Assembly (NCBI GenBank): GCA_023269935.1
Contig: JAGDXC010000009.1
Coordinates: 21,358-85,357, forward strand
Origin: Thermocladium sp.
GTDB taxonomy: Archaea > Thermoproteota > Thermoprotei > Thermoproteales > Thermocladiaceae
Length of the DNA: 64,000 nucleotides
Direction of reading: 5' to 3'
Shown: positions 54,698 through 63,822 of the stretch, in pieces
Layout: each line of letters opens with the position of its first letter
Position numbering within the stretch: position 1 is the first letter of the stretch
Program-made: the position numbers and the translations under genes
Notes under the pieces: generated by a model
Told to the model about the DNA's origin: nothing
Database searches by the model: none
Seen by the model: only the letters and a program-made list of their open reading frames with translations

Positions 54698-54865
54698 CTA
54701 GATACTTGAAACCTTGCCTTTTAAGGTGGAGATACGCAATCTTCGAATACTATCATGCATATATTCATTCCCCCTCAGCCTCTTCAACGCCTCCACATCC
54801 CCCACGTAAATATACGCATCTCCACCCATGATTTGCTTCACTATTATTGTCTCCATCGTCAGCAC
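54698..54865 (-). CDS. Small hypothetical protein, 55 aa
   Basis: A frame from GTG 54865 (or ATG 54856) to TAG 54698. It encodes METIIVKQIMGGDAYIYVG and a basic helix (ALKRLRG, SIRRLRIS). A TATATAAA box on the minus strand at 54889-54896 is centred about 27 nt before the GTG. Codons are GC-rich (GTG, GGG, CTG, AGG), unlike its neighbours, and a decayed tnpB lies directly on the other side. It may be cargo or a gene of that mobile element; an antitoxin-like role is possible but unsupported. Confidence 0.4.
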   Translation of the reverse strand: MLTMETIIVKQIMGGDAYIYVGDVEALKRLRGNEYMHDSIRRLRISTLKGKVSSI

Positions 54866-54944
54866 TGGCAATAGACGCCTAACTTAATTTTATATAAATC
54901 TAGTCAAGAGAATGAGTTATTAACTCAAAAGGATTAGGCATATT

Positions 54945-55423
54945 ATGGCCATTGATGGTGAGGGGCCACTAACCCTAACCGCCTCGTGGAGGGTTAGCCC
55001 TGAGCCAGCGGTCATAGACCTCATGAGGAGGTATAGAACAGCCCTAAACACGAGCATACAAACTAGTGACTAATAAAACAATAAGCATAAGCAGGGTTAA
55101 TGCCCTCTTATACGATTGGTTGAAGAGTACGTTTAACCTACCGTCTAGAGTAGCAATGGATTGTTATAGGGAAGCGTTGAGTATTGTTAGGTCTTGGATG
55201 AAGAATCCAAATAAAGACAAGAAACCTAGAGTCAAGACACTCAGAATGTGGCTAACCCCCAACACTGGTTTATAGGGTAAGAGGTGATCATGTGGAGTTA
55301 ATTGGAGGTTATAGACTTAAGGTAATCGGTAAGGACCCCAGGTACGCTAATATAGGCAATAGGGAAGCGAGATTCGTGTATAAGAATGGTGTGATGCAGC
55401 TCAAAAATTATGATGCAGGCTGA
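54945..55423 (+). pseudogene. Decayed tnpB (IS605 OrfB) N-terminal remnant
   Basis: Three frames in succession carry parts of the N-terminal region of a TnpB-like protein. 54945-55073 has LTLTASWRVSPEPAVIDLM and RRYRTALN; 55066-55275 continues in another frame with RVNALLYDWLKSTFNLPS, DCYREALSIVRSW and KKPRVKTLRMWL; then from about 55262 a third frame gives YRVRGDHVELIGGY and IGNREARFVYKNG before TGA. At least two frameshifts are needed, and the catalytic RuvC half is missing entirely. The copy is dead. Confidence 0.75.
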
Positions 55424-55439
55424 GGAACTGTAGAGAAAG

Positions 55440-55535
55440 TACTTACTTTCCTCGTACTTCATGACCGAGTAGCACCCGTAAAGGGGTGTAACCCCCTAGA
55501 CCTCGGGGAACCCTCGCCCTGAAGGGCGGGGAGTA
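55440..55535 (+). mobile_element. Right-end hairpins of the tnpB element
   Basis: Behind the tnpB remnant are GC-rich hairpins: CACCC...GGGTG near 55473-55488 and CGCCC-TGAA-GGGCG at 55515-55528. They match the right end of IS200/IS605-type elements, from which the TnpB guide RNA is normally made. Internal deletion has joined this end to the truncated gene. Confidence 0.55.
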
Positions 55536-55574
55536 GGTCAGCGAACCAAAGGAAGTAGTTTCGAGTAATAATAG

Positions 55575-56390
55575 TTAAGCCACAATTTTCCTGCCGCTAT
55601 GTAAATTAATAATTATCATTTTATCTAGTTCAGGACTCAGAAGCTCTTTATCTACCGTCTCTAAACCATAATCAACCAATGTAGGAGAGGCCACAATCAC
55701 ATTATCCTCATCCTTCAACAGGTACATATCAAGATACTTCCGTTTCGACTCATTGCTCCACGTATTCCTATTATACATTGAAGCTGCAAATAATTCCTCG
55801 CCTTTCTCCGATACATGCATTACACCTATATTGAGTGAGGTCTTTATTATTCCTAAATCACGCGATAATTGGGCTAGTTCCATCAATGAATCCTCAAGAC
55901 TCTGTGTTTTCTCATATATTGCAGATAATAAGATCAAAAGGGCTTTAGTATCGCTTATTTCATCTATGTTTATCTTATATCCAAAATTATCAGCCATATG
56001 TCTGGCTATCAGCGATTTATCCACGCTACCATTATGAACTAAATACAGGAAGCCATCGCCCACAAATACCTCATGGGGATGCGATGAATCCACGTTTTTA
56101 GGTTCACCATCGCTGGCCTTTCTTGCATGGATCATACCGCTGATTGGACCTGGGCCAACGATACTGCGAATCCATGAGGTGTCCTCATCAAAGATGGGCT
56201 TAGTGGATTTATAGAATAACTTGGTTAACGATTCTGGCCCGCTATTTACTAATATAATGCCCCAACCATCATTATGCATATGATCACTCCAAGTTGCCCT
56301 ACAGTCATGCCTTGCCGCCTTAACTAATTTATCAACAATGTTAATGAAAACTTCAGTGCTCCTCACATAGAAAATAGCTTGACGGCACAT
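55575..56390 (-). CDS. Class II glutamine amidotransferase
   Basis: 271 residues of the Ntn-type GATase fold: Cys2 as nucleophile after removal of Met (MCRQAIF), DGWGIILV, the GMIHARKASDG segment with the Arg that holds glutamine, and SHPHEV followed by LVHNGSVDK (the oxyanion Asn-Gly). It frees ammonia from glutamine; no synthase domain is attached, so a partner must use it. A longer frame has two codons before this ATG, but the TTATTAAA box is centred 26 nt before 56390 and the Cys must be residue 2. Monocistronic. Confidence 0.85.
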   Translation of the reverse strand: MCRQAIFYVRSTEVFINIVDKLVKAARHDCRATWSDHMHNDGWGIILVNSGPESLTKLFYKSTKPIFDEDTSWIRSIVGPGPISGMIHARKASDGEPKNVDSSHPHEVFVGDGFLYLVHNGSVDKSLIARHMADNFGYKINIDEISDTKALLILLSAIYEKTQSLEDSLMELAQLSRDLGIIKTSLNIGVMHVSEKGEELFAASMYNRNTWSNESKRKYLDMYLLKDEDNVIVASPTLVDYGLETVDKELLSPELDKMIIINLHSGRKIVA

Positions 56391-56493
56391 ATTCATTGAT
56401 CGATACAGGCTATTATTAAATATTTACTTACAAATATAATGCAAGGGATTTTTGCTCACTAGACTTAATTGGGCGCGATGAGTTGCTTGCTTT

Positions 56494-57234
56494 ATGGCTG
56501 TAGCGATATCCATGCAGGATGGCATTGGCATAATTACGCTGAATAGGCCGGAGAAGAGAAATGCATTCAATAAAAACATGTTCATGGAAGTAACAAATGC
56601 GGTGAATTATCTGTGCAGCAAGGCTACAGGCCTAGTTCTGACCGGAAACAAGTATTTCTCTGCTGGATTAGACCTAGTTGAAATATATGGCTTCACATCG
56701 GTGGAGCAAGCTAGGCAATACTTTAATGAATTAATAAACATGATCAATTCATTCACTAGGTGCGAGAGGCCCGTGGTTGCCTTGGTTAATGATTCGGCAT
56801 ATGGGTTCAGCGTTGAATTATTGTACTTCATGGATAGGGTAATCGCCTTGCGATCAGTTCAGTTCTCGCTGCCCGGCATTAAGTATGGAATAGTGCCTGT
56901 GACCCCGGCGTTTGCACCCTATCTAGGCATACGGGCAAGGGCATTCATGGATCCTGGATTTATCATGACTACACAAGATGCTTATGATCTCGGATTAATT
57001 AATGAGGTAGTAGATACAATAGATGAGGGCTTCAAAGCTGCATTAAACGCAGTGAAGAGATTAGCCTCTATACCTGGTTCAGCGTTTAAATTGTATAAAT
57101 CATTCATTATCGGCAATGCACTACGTAATATCATGGAGAATGAGGATAAGCTGTTGAATGAACTGGCCCGTTACGTGACTAGCGAAGAAGCCAAGAATAG
57201 ATTACGGAATTTTGCAGAAAGAAAAAAGGCTTAA
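56494..57234 (+). CDS. Enoyl-CoA hydratase/isomerase family protein
   Basis: 246 residues of the crotonase fold: ITLNRPEKRNAFN (about 14-26), the oxyanion-hole segment TGNKYFSAGLDL and VALVNDSAYGFSVELL (usually G-x-A-x-G-G). The usual catalytic glutamates are not obvious at the ordinary positions, so hydratase activity is not certain; isomerase or hydrolase activity is possible. It diverges from the amidotransferase gene and converges on the molybdenum operon. Confidence 0.78.
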   Translation: MAVAISMQDGIGIITLNRPEKRNAFNKNMFMEVTNAVNYLCSKATGLVLTGNKYFSAGLDLVEIYGFTSVEQARQYFNELINMINSFTRCERPVVALVNDSAYGFSVELLYFMDRVIALRSVQFSLPGIKYGIVPVTPAFAPYLGIRARAFMDPGFIMTTQDAYDLGLINEVVDTIDEGFKAALNAVKRLASIPGSAFKLYKSFIIGNALRNIMENEDKLLNELARYVTSEEAKNRLRNFAERKKA

Positions 57235-57238
57235 GCTA

Positions 57239-57811
57239 TTAATTAATGTTCATCTTAAGTACACGCGCTAGATCGTCCTCAGTATCTATATCAATTAATA
57301 TACCTGGATTACTGCTTTCCACAATAAATGGTTTATGCAGGCTTAACAAATGCTTTAGGCCACCGTCATCATCGCTTAATCCAAGAACCTCATCAAAAAA
57401 TGCGCGGCCAATCAGGAGTGGATGGCCAATTCTATCCTGGTATGCCAATGCCACTAAGTTATGGCCATCAATATAATTCTTTATTAATAGATCTATATCT
57501 TTACTGCTTATTAATGGGTAATCACCTGGAGTTAACACCACCGCATCGGCATCAATTGATCTTGATATACCCAATTTAACGCTCTCAAGCATGCCTTTCT
57601 CTGGCTGTTCATTAATCAATATCTCGATGCCGCTTAATTCCTTAATTAATGGAAAATATATTTTATTAGTGACCACTATCACTCTCTCTAATTGAGAGCC
57701 AAGAAATGCATCGATAACCCTATGCAGTATGGGTTTTCCCCATAACTCCTTCATTAGCTTACCAGGGAATCGCCGTGATAATCCGGCGGCAAGTATAATT
57801 CCGTTAATCAT
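57239..57811 (-). CDS. MocA-type molybdenum cofactor nucleotidyltransferase
   Basis: 190 residues: the nucleotide-binding start GIILAAGLSRRFPGK, then LTPGDYPLIS (metal-binding Asp) and a C-terminal IDIDTEDDL. The family attaches CMP or GMP to molybdopterin for xanthine-oxidase-type enzymes. It is the last gene of the operon, overlapping the XdhC gene by 4 bases, which agrees with maturation of the hydroxylase encoded upstream. Confidence 0.85.
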   Translation of the reverse strand: MINGIILAAGLSRRFPGKLMKELWGKPILHRVIDAFLGSQLERVIVVTNKIYFPLIKELSGIEILINEQPEKGMLESVKLGISRSIDADAVVLTPGDYPLISSKDIDLLIKNYIDGHNLVALAYQDRIGHPLLIGRAFFDEVLGLSDDDGGLKHLLSLHKPFIVESSNPGILIDIDTEDDLARVLKMNIN

Positions 57812-58635
57812 TTCACATTACTCCCAGCAATTCTATTAACCAGATCTAAATGCATGCCCCAATCTTTTACTCCCTTCTTTTTCCTAATTATCTCGGCAAT
57901 AATGCTTACAGCTATTTCCTTGGGATCATCAGAACCTATGTCTAGACCGGCCGGCATAAATACTCTACCCACTAAGCTCGCCTCAGTTATACCATCCTCT
58001 CTCAGTTTCTTAATGAATTCAGATACTTTTCGTTTACCGGCTAATACTCCAATATACCGAGCCTTTGTCTTGATGGCTTCCCGTAGGGCCAAGTAATCGT
58101 AATCTATATCGCCATGAGCAATAACTATTGAATCCGCCTCATTAACAATGGAGAAAGCCTTGCGCAAGGCATCCTCGATATTATCATCACTTATAGTTTC
58201 AATGCCTAGCTTCGCCACTTCCCTGAGGGAATCCAGATTATCATCAATGCATATGGATTTCATGCCCACTGCAGCAGCTAATGACCCTAATGCACGAGCA
58301 ACATTACCACTGCCTACTATCATTAATTTCTCAATGGGCAAAAGAAAAGTAATCAATACAGTGAATTTCCCCCCACATATGTGACTGGTCAGCACCTCTT
58401 CGTTGGGCGATGAGGCGTTGGTGCCGAAATTAATGACCAGCCTCTTAGCAGTGTATTCGCCTTTCTTTATGGAGGTCATAACCGTATTTATTATTGGCTC
58501 CTCGGTTTCGTATCCACCTATTGTCCCTATTTTCTCTCCATCGGAGGTTACGGCCATCATTGCACCAACATCACGTGGGGCAGAGCCCACCTTATCCACG
58601 ACTACGCATAGCGCCACTATTTTTCCATTCTCCAC
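57808..58635 (-). CDS. XdhC/CoxI family maturation factor
   Basis: 275 residues: an N-terminal XdhC domain with ALCVVVDKVGSAPRDVGA and TIGGYE, a Cys-containing HICGG segment, and a C-terminal Rossmann part with IVGSGNVARALGSLA and IGVLAGKRKVSEF. It inserts the molybdenum cofactor, after adding the sulfur ligand, into the hydroxylase. The GTG at 58635 leaves a start about ten residues shorter than usual: the frame goes on upstream with EILREALNR, overlapping the CoxS gene, but with no ATG/GTG/TTG. The true start may be a rare codon. Confidence 0.85.
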   Translation of the reverse strand: MENGKIVALCVVVDKVGSAPRDVGAMMAVTSDGEKIGTIGGYETEEPIINTVMTSIKKGEYTAKRLVINFGTNASSPNEEVLTSHICGGKFTVLITFLLPIEKLMIVGSGNVARALGSLAAAVGMKSICIDDNLDSLREVAKLGIETISDDNIEDALRKAFSIVNEADSIVIAHGDIDYDYLALREAIKTKARYIGVLAGKRKVSEFIKKLREDGITEASLVGRVFMPAGLDIGSDDPKEIAVSIIAEIIRKKKGVKDWGMHLDLVNRIAGSNVK

Positions 58636-58639
58636 TCTA

Positions 58640-59131
58640 TTAAGAGCTTCCCTTAGTATTTCCGTTGAGATACTCGCTCGCCCTCTTGATTGCTTTGATT
58701 ATTGACGTATAACCTGTACAGCGGCATATATTTCTTATGCTCTCGCTAATTAATTCCGGATCTGCTTCCTTGCTAATATTCGTGAGGAAGTCGTATGTAA
58801 CCATTATGAATCCATGCGTGCAGTAGCCACACTGCATTGCATACTCCTCCAGAAATGCTCGCTGAATTGGATGTAACTCACCCTCCTTTGTTAATCCTCG
58901 CACCGTAGTCACTGAGCCGCCATCAGCTTGAACAGCGAGAACCAAGCATGACTTTACCGACTTACCATCCAGTAATACAGTGCATGCCCCACACTTACCT
59001 TCATCGCATCCCCTATGCACCTCCGTATAACCATGATTCCGCAGAAAATCCAGTAACGTAACCCTTGGCTCCACCTCATCGGTTATTTCTACGCCATTAA
59101 CTCTTATAGTAACATTAACTCTCTCGCTCAT
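58640..59131 (-). CDS. Molybdenum hydroxylase 2Fe-2S subunit (CoxS/CutC-like)
   Basis: 163 residues with two [2Fe-2S] domains: the plant-type cluster cysteines in [15 protein letters not shown] and a later KSC, and the helical domain with CGYCTHGF and CRCTGY. It carries electrons from molybdopterin to FAD. Its ATG overlaps the stop of the FAD subunit by one base. Middle gene of the operon, order large - FAD - FeS - XdhC - MocA. Confidence 0.92.
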   Translation of the reverse strand: MSERVNVTIRVNGVEITDEVEPRVTLLDFLRNHGYTEVHRGCDEGKCGACTVLLDGKSVKSCLVLAVQADGGSVTTVRGLTKEGELHPIQRAFLEEYAMQCGYCTHGFIMVTYDFLTNISKEADPELISESIRNICRCTGYTSIIKAIKRASEYLNGNTKGSS

Positions 59132-60012
59132 TAGGAACCACCTAGAGCTGACTTCATGGCCTCCAGAGAGTATGATTTAGCGGCTTTAATTCTATACTTC
59201 TCCGATGCATGCCTATCGCCCAACAATCTGGCTTCCCTTATTGACTCATCTATACTAGACTCAATAATAGATTGCAGTTTGTTTTCGACTTCCTTTACCG
59301 ATGCGCCCCTTAATTCATTCATTTCAATAAGCAGTGGATGAGACGATATTCCGCCTATGCTAAGCCTAAGCTCCTCGATTACGCCATTACTAATCCTACC
59401 GGCAACAGCCGCTATTACTATGGGAAATGCATTGCCTCCCCTCTTTAGTATCGAGTAACCAAACGCATTGTACTTTATTGGAATATCAACCTCAATAACT
59501 AACTCATTTGGTTTAATATTTGTTGTATATGAGTCAACCACGAAATCTATTAATTTAATTTTTCTTCGTCCTTCTCTGCTGGCGAGAAGTAACTCCGCAT
59601 CCATGGTCATTAATGGCGGCAAGTAATTGGCTGCTGGGTCTGCATGAGCTAGGGAACCGCCAATGGTACCCCTATTCCTTACTTGTAGATCAGCTATGGT
59701 CCAGGCTGCTCTAGTCAGTGTGGGCATTGCCTTAGCTATATCCACGCTCATAGCTATTTCCTGGTGCGTAGTTAATGCACCTATCTGAACTAATTGATCC
59801 CGTACATTTATGTATCTTAGTTCATTTATTCTATAAATATCTATTAACTTATCTAGAAAGGACATCCTTAGTCTCATCATGGGCATAAGGCTCTGACCCC
59901 CCGCGATCACCTTGCCTTCTTCTCCTATCTCGCGCAACAAATCAAGTGCCTCCCCCAATGTGTTTGCTCGGTAATACTTAAAGGGCCTTGGATATCCTCC
60001 TATATACATCAC
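59131..60012 (-). CDS. Molybdenum hydroxylase FAD subunit (CoxM/CutB-like)
   Basis: 293 residues: the FAD-binding [17 protein letters not shown] (about 32-48), [17 protein letters not shown] (about 110-126) and a C-terminal domain from about 180 on. It passes electrons from the iron-sulfur subunit to the acceptor. The ATG overlaps the end of the large subunit gene by 4 bases. Confidence 0.92.
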   Translation of the reverse strand: MMYIGGYPRPFKYYRANTLGEALDLLREIGEEGKVIAGGQSLMPMMRLRMSFLDKLIDIYRINELRYINVRDQLVQIGALTTHQEIAMSVDIAKAMPTLTRAAWTIADLQVRNRGTIGGSLAHADPAANYLPPLMTMDAELLLASREGRRKIKLIDFVVDSYTTNIKPNELVIEVDIPIKYNAFGYSILKRGGNAFPIVIAAVAGRISNGVIEELRLSIGGISSHPLLIEMNELRGASVKEVENKLQSIIESSIDESIREARLLGDRHASEKYRIKAAKSYSLEAMKSALGGS

Positions 60013-62363
60013 GAATCACCCCATAGATCTAGCAAATCATCCAAGTGTAGAGGCAATTTATTTATTGGCTTGCCCAACGCATTAGCAACTGCATTAGCTA
60101 TGGCAACGGGACTACCCATCATGGGACCCTCGCCGACACCGGCTGCCTTAGATGGAAAGATTTCTAGAGGAGTCTCCATATGAAGCACATCCATTGTTGA
60201 CATCCAGAGCGCATCGCCAAGCGATGGCGATTCGTAATCGCTCCATGTGAGCACCATGGGTTGCCCATCATTTCCATAAGCCAATTCCTCATAGAGAGCG
60301 GCGGCTATTCCCTGAAATACCCCGCCATGTATTTGCCCATCAACGAATTCCTTCTTATACATCTTGCCGCTATCATGGATCACAATGTATTTCAACAGCT
60401 TCACATCCCGCGATTCTGGATCTATCCTCACTACGGCCATATGCGCCTGAAATGCGTACATCGCTGATGAGTTTATCTTATCCCCAGTTGCAGCCTTAAC
60501 TGTGGGCGGTTGGTAGTAAACAGTAACACTGAGGTTTGCATCGATATCCTTCGGAAGGGAACCGGGATCCCATTGAGCCGCCGCCGCTATTTTGCGAATA
60601 TCCATTTTCTTGCTTGGATTATCTGAATCGTAGAAAACGCCCTTTTCATACTTTACATTGCTTGTGCCCAACATTACTGATGCTAATTTACCTAATTTAT
60701 CCTTGAGCTGCCGCGAAGCAAGGACAGCCGCACTTAAAATAACTGGAGCAAAACGACTGGAGTAACTACCGCTCGATATGCTCCAGGGATGCGATGTATC
60801 TATCTTAGATTCCACGCTAATCATGGATGGATCAATGCCCAACTCGCTCGCTATCACTTCAGAGAGCGATGTTTCATGCCCCAATCCTTCATTTGATGTA
60901 TTTACAAAGACATGAATCACGCCGCTAGAATCAAGCGTTAAAGTAATATAGTCACCAGCGCCGGAGTGTGGATGTTCCCTTTCTTTGGGATCAACGGCTA
61001 AATCAACATACCCCAAATTAGTTACCGATGGCTCTATGAATGTGGCTAGGCCTATGCCTATATACTTGTCCTTCTCCTTCTCATTGATCCATCTTCTATA
61101 TTCCCTGGCCAGTAACTCTAATGCAGCCGAGTAGTTCTGCATTGGGTAAAGACCACCGGTTGGAGTCTCATAGAATCGCTGCCCATTTAGGACGACAGGA
61201 AAATCCCTTATCAAATTTCTATACCTGATTTCGAGCGGGTCCAACCTTAATTCCCTAGCTAATTCCTCAATGCCTCTCTCCAATACGAAATAGAACTGAG
61301 GCGAGCCATAGGCTCTATTCAACCCCGTGGGCGACTTATTAGTTAAGACGGCATAATACTCTGCCTCCAATGCCTTGACATCATATGGACCATTAAGATT
61401 GCCATGGTTTCTAAACAACGCCCCAGGCTCGGGCGGTCTTGGATATGCGCCTTCATCATCATAGAATCTCATTCGAATGCCCCTTATCTTGCCATCCCTT
61501 TCTGCAGCTATCTCTATGTATCCCTTTCTGGCCGAACCAGCACTGCTAGCTATGAAGCTCTCCGTCCTGCTCTCTATCCACTTAACAGGCTTTCCGCTTA
61601 ACGTAGATGCAGCCGCCGCAAGCACCATATATGGATAAATCTGGTACTTAGAGCCAAAGCTTCCACCTATGTCTCGCGGCGATGATAAATGAATCTTTGA
61701 AGTTGGCAGCGATAATGCTCTTGAGATGAAATATACCTGTAACATGGGTCCCTGGGAGTTCGCCGTTATATCTACCTCATCGCCACGCCTATGTGCTATT
61801 ACGCCATATGTTTCTAGGGGAAGCGCGAGATGCCTATGATAATACGTCTCAGTCTTCACAATTATGGGAGCGTCCCTAAATGCAGAATCCACATCACCAA
61901 ACCTGGTTACCCTATGCATGACAACATTAGAGCCGGCCGATTCATGTATTAAAACATCTTTTTTCTGTATGGCATCATCAATGGTAACTATGGGCTCTAA
62001 GGGTTCGTAATCCACATTAACCATCTCAGCTAAATCAACGGCCTTATATTGATCACTGGATAATACCACGGCTACGGGTTCCCCAACAAATCTGACCTTA
62101 TCAATTGCGAATGGGTAATATTTCAGTGGAGCATTCACAGCTACCGGGAATGGATTTTTAATTACCTTAGATAATTCAGTGGGGCCATAAGCATAACCAC
62201 CATGCCTAACCACATCACTGGTATCAATTGACTTTATTCTTGCATGAGGATATGGACTCCTCACTATAGCCATATAGAGCGTGCCCCGGGGGACCGGCAT
62301 ATCATCAATATACTGGGTGAAACCCGTGACTGCTCGAAGTCCCTCCCTATAATGTACACTCAT
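60009..62363 (-). CDS. Molybdenum hydroxylase large subunit (aldehyde oxidoreductase type)
   Basis: 784 residues with the molybdopterin-binding domains of the xanthine oxidase family: PYPHARIKSID near the start, FVGEPVAVVL, SPRDIGGSFGSKYQIYP (about 225-242) and the catalytic glutamate in GVGEGPMMGSP near the end. Where form I CO dehydrogenases have AYxCSFR, this protein has NRAYGSPQF after TNKSPTGL, without the Cys; so it is an aldehyde-type or other form II enzyme, such as the glyceraldehyde oxidoreductase known from crenarchaea. A CTTTAAAAC box lies 27 nt before the ATG; it heads a five-gene operon. Confidence 0.88.
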   Translation of the reverse strand: MSVHYREGLRAVTGFTQYIDDMPVPRGTLYMAIVRSPYPHARIKSIDTSDVVRHGGYAYGPTELSKVIKNPFPVAVNAPLKYYPFAIDKVRFVGEPVAVVLSSDQYKAVDLAEMVNVDYEPLEPIVTIDDAIQKKDVLIHESAGSNVVMHRVTRFGDVDSAFRDAPIIVKTETYYHRHLALPLETYGVIAHRRGDEVDITANSQGPMLQVYFISRALSLPTSKIHLSSPRDIGGSFGSKYQIYPYMVLAAAASTLSGKPVKWIESRTESFIASSAGSARKGYIEIAAERDGKIRGIRMRFYDDEGAYPRPPEPGALFRNHGNLNGPYDVKALEAEYYAVLTNKSPTGLNRAYGSPQFYFVLERGIEELARELRLDPLEIRYRNLIRDFPVVLNGQRFYETPTGGLYPMQNYSAALELLAREYRRWINEKEKDKYIGIGLATFIEPSVTNLGYVDLAVDPKEREHPHSGAGDYITLTLDSSGVIHVFVNTSNEGLGHETSLSEVIASELGIDPSMISVESKIDTSHPWSISSGSYSSRFAPVILSAAVLASRQLKDKLGKLASVMLGTSNVKYEKGVFYDSDNPSKKMDIRKIAAAAQWDPGSLPKDIDANLSVTVYYQPPTVKAATGDKINSSAMYAFQAHMAVVRIDPESRDVKLLKYIVIHDSGKMYKKEFVDGQIHGGVFQGIAAALYEELAYGNDGQPMVLTWSDYESPSLGDALWMSTMDVLHMETPLEIFPSKAAGVGEGPMMGSPVAIANAVANALGKPINKLPLHLDDLLDLWGDS

Positions 62364-62555
62364 ATTACGTTTATTCTATCATTACCCTTTAAAACAATTG
62401 CTTCTTATTATAATGATGAACGCCTAAAAAAATTATTAGTTATCAGCAATGATGCCGAAATTATACCTAAGTAAAACAATAACTATTTCTAAACCAATGA
62501 TAAAACAAATAACAAACCTAGCCCTTTAGGATCTGGAAGAGGTTAGAAGCAACCA

Positions 62556-63344
62556 TTACTTTATCAGCGAACGCTCGAGTCTCCGCATTACTTCTAGAGC
62601 CATCGGCGTCAATTCAATGCCTAGCAACTGGGATAACTGCAATGCATTGAGAACTGCTCTACCTCCCGGGTGATTATTAAATAATATATAAAGCTCTCCA
62701 TTAGAACCTAACTCCAATAATTTAGGTAGCTTATCACGTAGCTCCTCAATCGAGTAAAGATAATCATACCATATATTCTTACCATGACCATGAAACCTCA
62801 CATATGATAAGCCGCCCGTCTTCCTAGGTATGAACGGCATGCCGGGCTCATCAACCACTACATACGATATATCGTATTTCTCCAATAATCTAAATGTCTC
62901 ATTCCTGATCCACGAGATGTGTCTGAACTCAATTGCCCAAGATATGCCGCTATTCATTGGTAACATTGATATGAAGGACTCAAGCCTATCCTCATCAAAA
63001 CGTAGGCTTGGAGGTAATTGAATTAGAAGCACCTTAAGTAGTCTCCCCATTAGTGGCTTAACTAAGTCAATAAATTTATTGATGTCATCAATGACATTCA
63101 TATTAACCATTAATCGCTTATCATGAGTCACCGTGCGGGGAACCTTCATCGTCACATGAAATCCATTAGGGAATCTACGTAACCAGGACTCAACCATCTG
63201 TTTAGATGGCATGCTATAAAATGTAGAGTCGATTTCCACTAACCTAAATAATTGAGTATAGGTAGATAATGCATACTTAATATCTCTATATACTGAACCA
63301 ACCCAATCTCTATAACTATATCCACATGTGCCAACCAAGACCAC
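62556..63344 (-). CDS. DUF72 family protein (YecE-like)
   Basis: 262 residues with the TIM-barrel-like DUF72 marks: VGTCGYSYRDWVG at the N-terminus, EIDSTFYSMPSKQMVESW, FHVTMKVPRTVTH, AIEFRHISWI (about 132-141), YVRFHGHG and YILFNNHPGG. The biochemical role is not established. It is not linked to neighbours; 190 bases separate it from the molybdenum operon. The start is the Met at 63344. Confidence 0.85.
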   Translation of the reverse strand: MVLVGTCGYSYRDWVGSVYRDIKYALSTYTQLFRLVEIDSTFYSMPSKQMVESWLRRFPNGFHVTMKVPRTVTHDKRLMVNMNVIDDINKFIDLVKPLMGRLLKVLLIQLPPSLRFDEDRLESFISMLPMNSGISWAIEFRHISWIRNETFRLLEKYDISYVVVDEPGMPFIPRKTGGLSYVRFHGHGKNIWYDYLYSIEELRDKLPKLLELGSNGELYILFNNHPGGRAVLNALQLSQLLGIELTPMALEVMRRLERSLIK

Positions 63345-63822
63345 AACAGCAGTTTTTACCCTGCTTAATAAAGTGAGCTATCCATGCTAGAGATCTCGCC
63401 CTAAAGCTCCAGGCCTTGCAATTACTCTATAGTAATTGCAACTTACTTAACCCAACGGGAATTAATGGAACAGATGCTCCATGATGAAAAAGGAATAGCT
63501 TTCCCATAGAAACGTTTCTATAACATAGCAATAATAATTAGGGCTGGGCGATGGAATTGTATCTATCCTCGGGGATATTCTTGTGGAGAAACCTGCCGTA
63601 ATCTCATTCTCAATATTGGATATAATGGAGTGCTTCGATGAAACCTCCTAGGTTGAGGGGAATCGATGTAAAAGAAGCGCGAGATCCATATAACTAGGTG
63701 AAGTTGCCATAACCTATGAGGGCCAAGGTAGTTCACAGATTCAGTGCCTACCCATACAGCGTAACTCTTTTCCTTCTGCATATTATGGAATGATTTTTAA
63801 GCGTCCGCTCACTAATATTACT
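63345..63822. other. Intergenic region with hairpin and possible IS scar
   Basis: 478 bases with no convincing gene. A perfect 9-bp inverted repeat (63418-63426 and 63431-63439, loop CTAT) forms a strong hairpin. Around 63630-63665 the plus strand reads GATGAAACCTCCTAGGTTGAGGGG, similar in kind to the GAAGCCCCC... scar at 24.8-24.9 kb and perhaps another IS605-type end. An ATTTTTAA box at 63793-63800 belongs to the next gene. Confidence 0.35.

Noticed and set aside
60009..62363. Carbon monoxide dehydrogenase large subunit
   Set aside because: The AYxCSFR active-site loop of form I CO dehydrogenase is replaced by NRAYGSP, with no cysteine.
63563..63781. 72-codon minus-strand frame in the gap before the last gene
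   Set aside because: No promoter, no family resemblance, and it overlaps a possible IS scar and the promoter region of the next gene.
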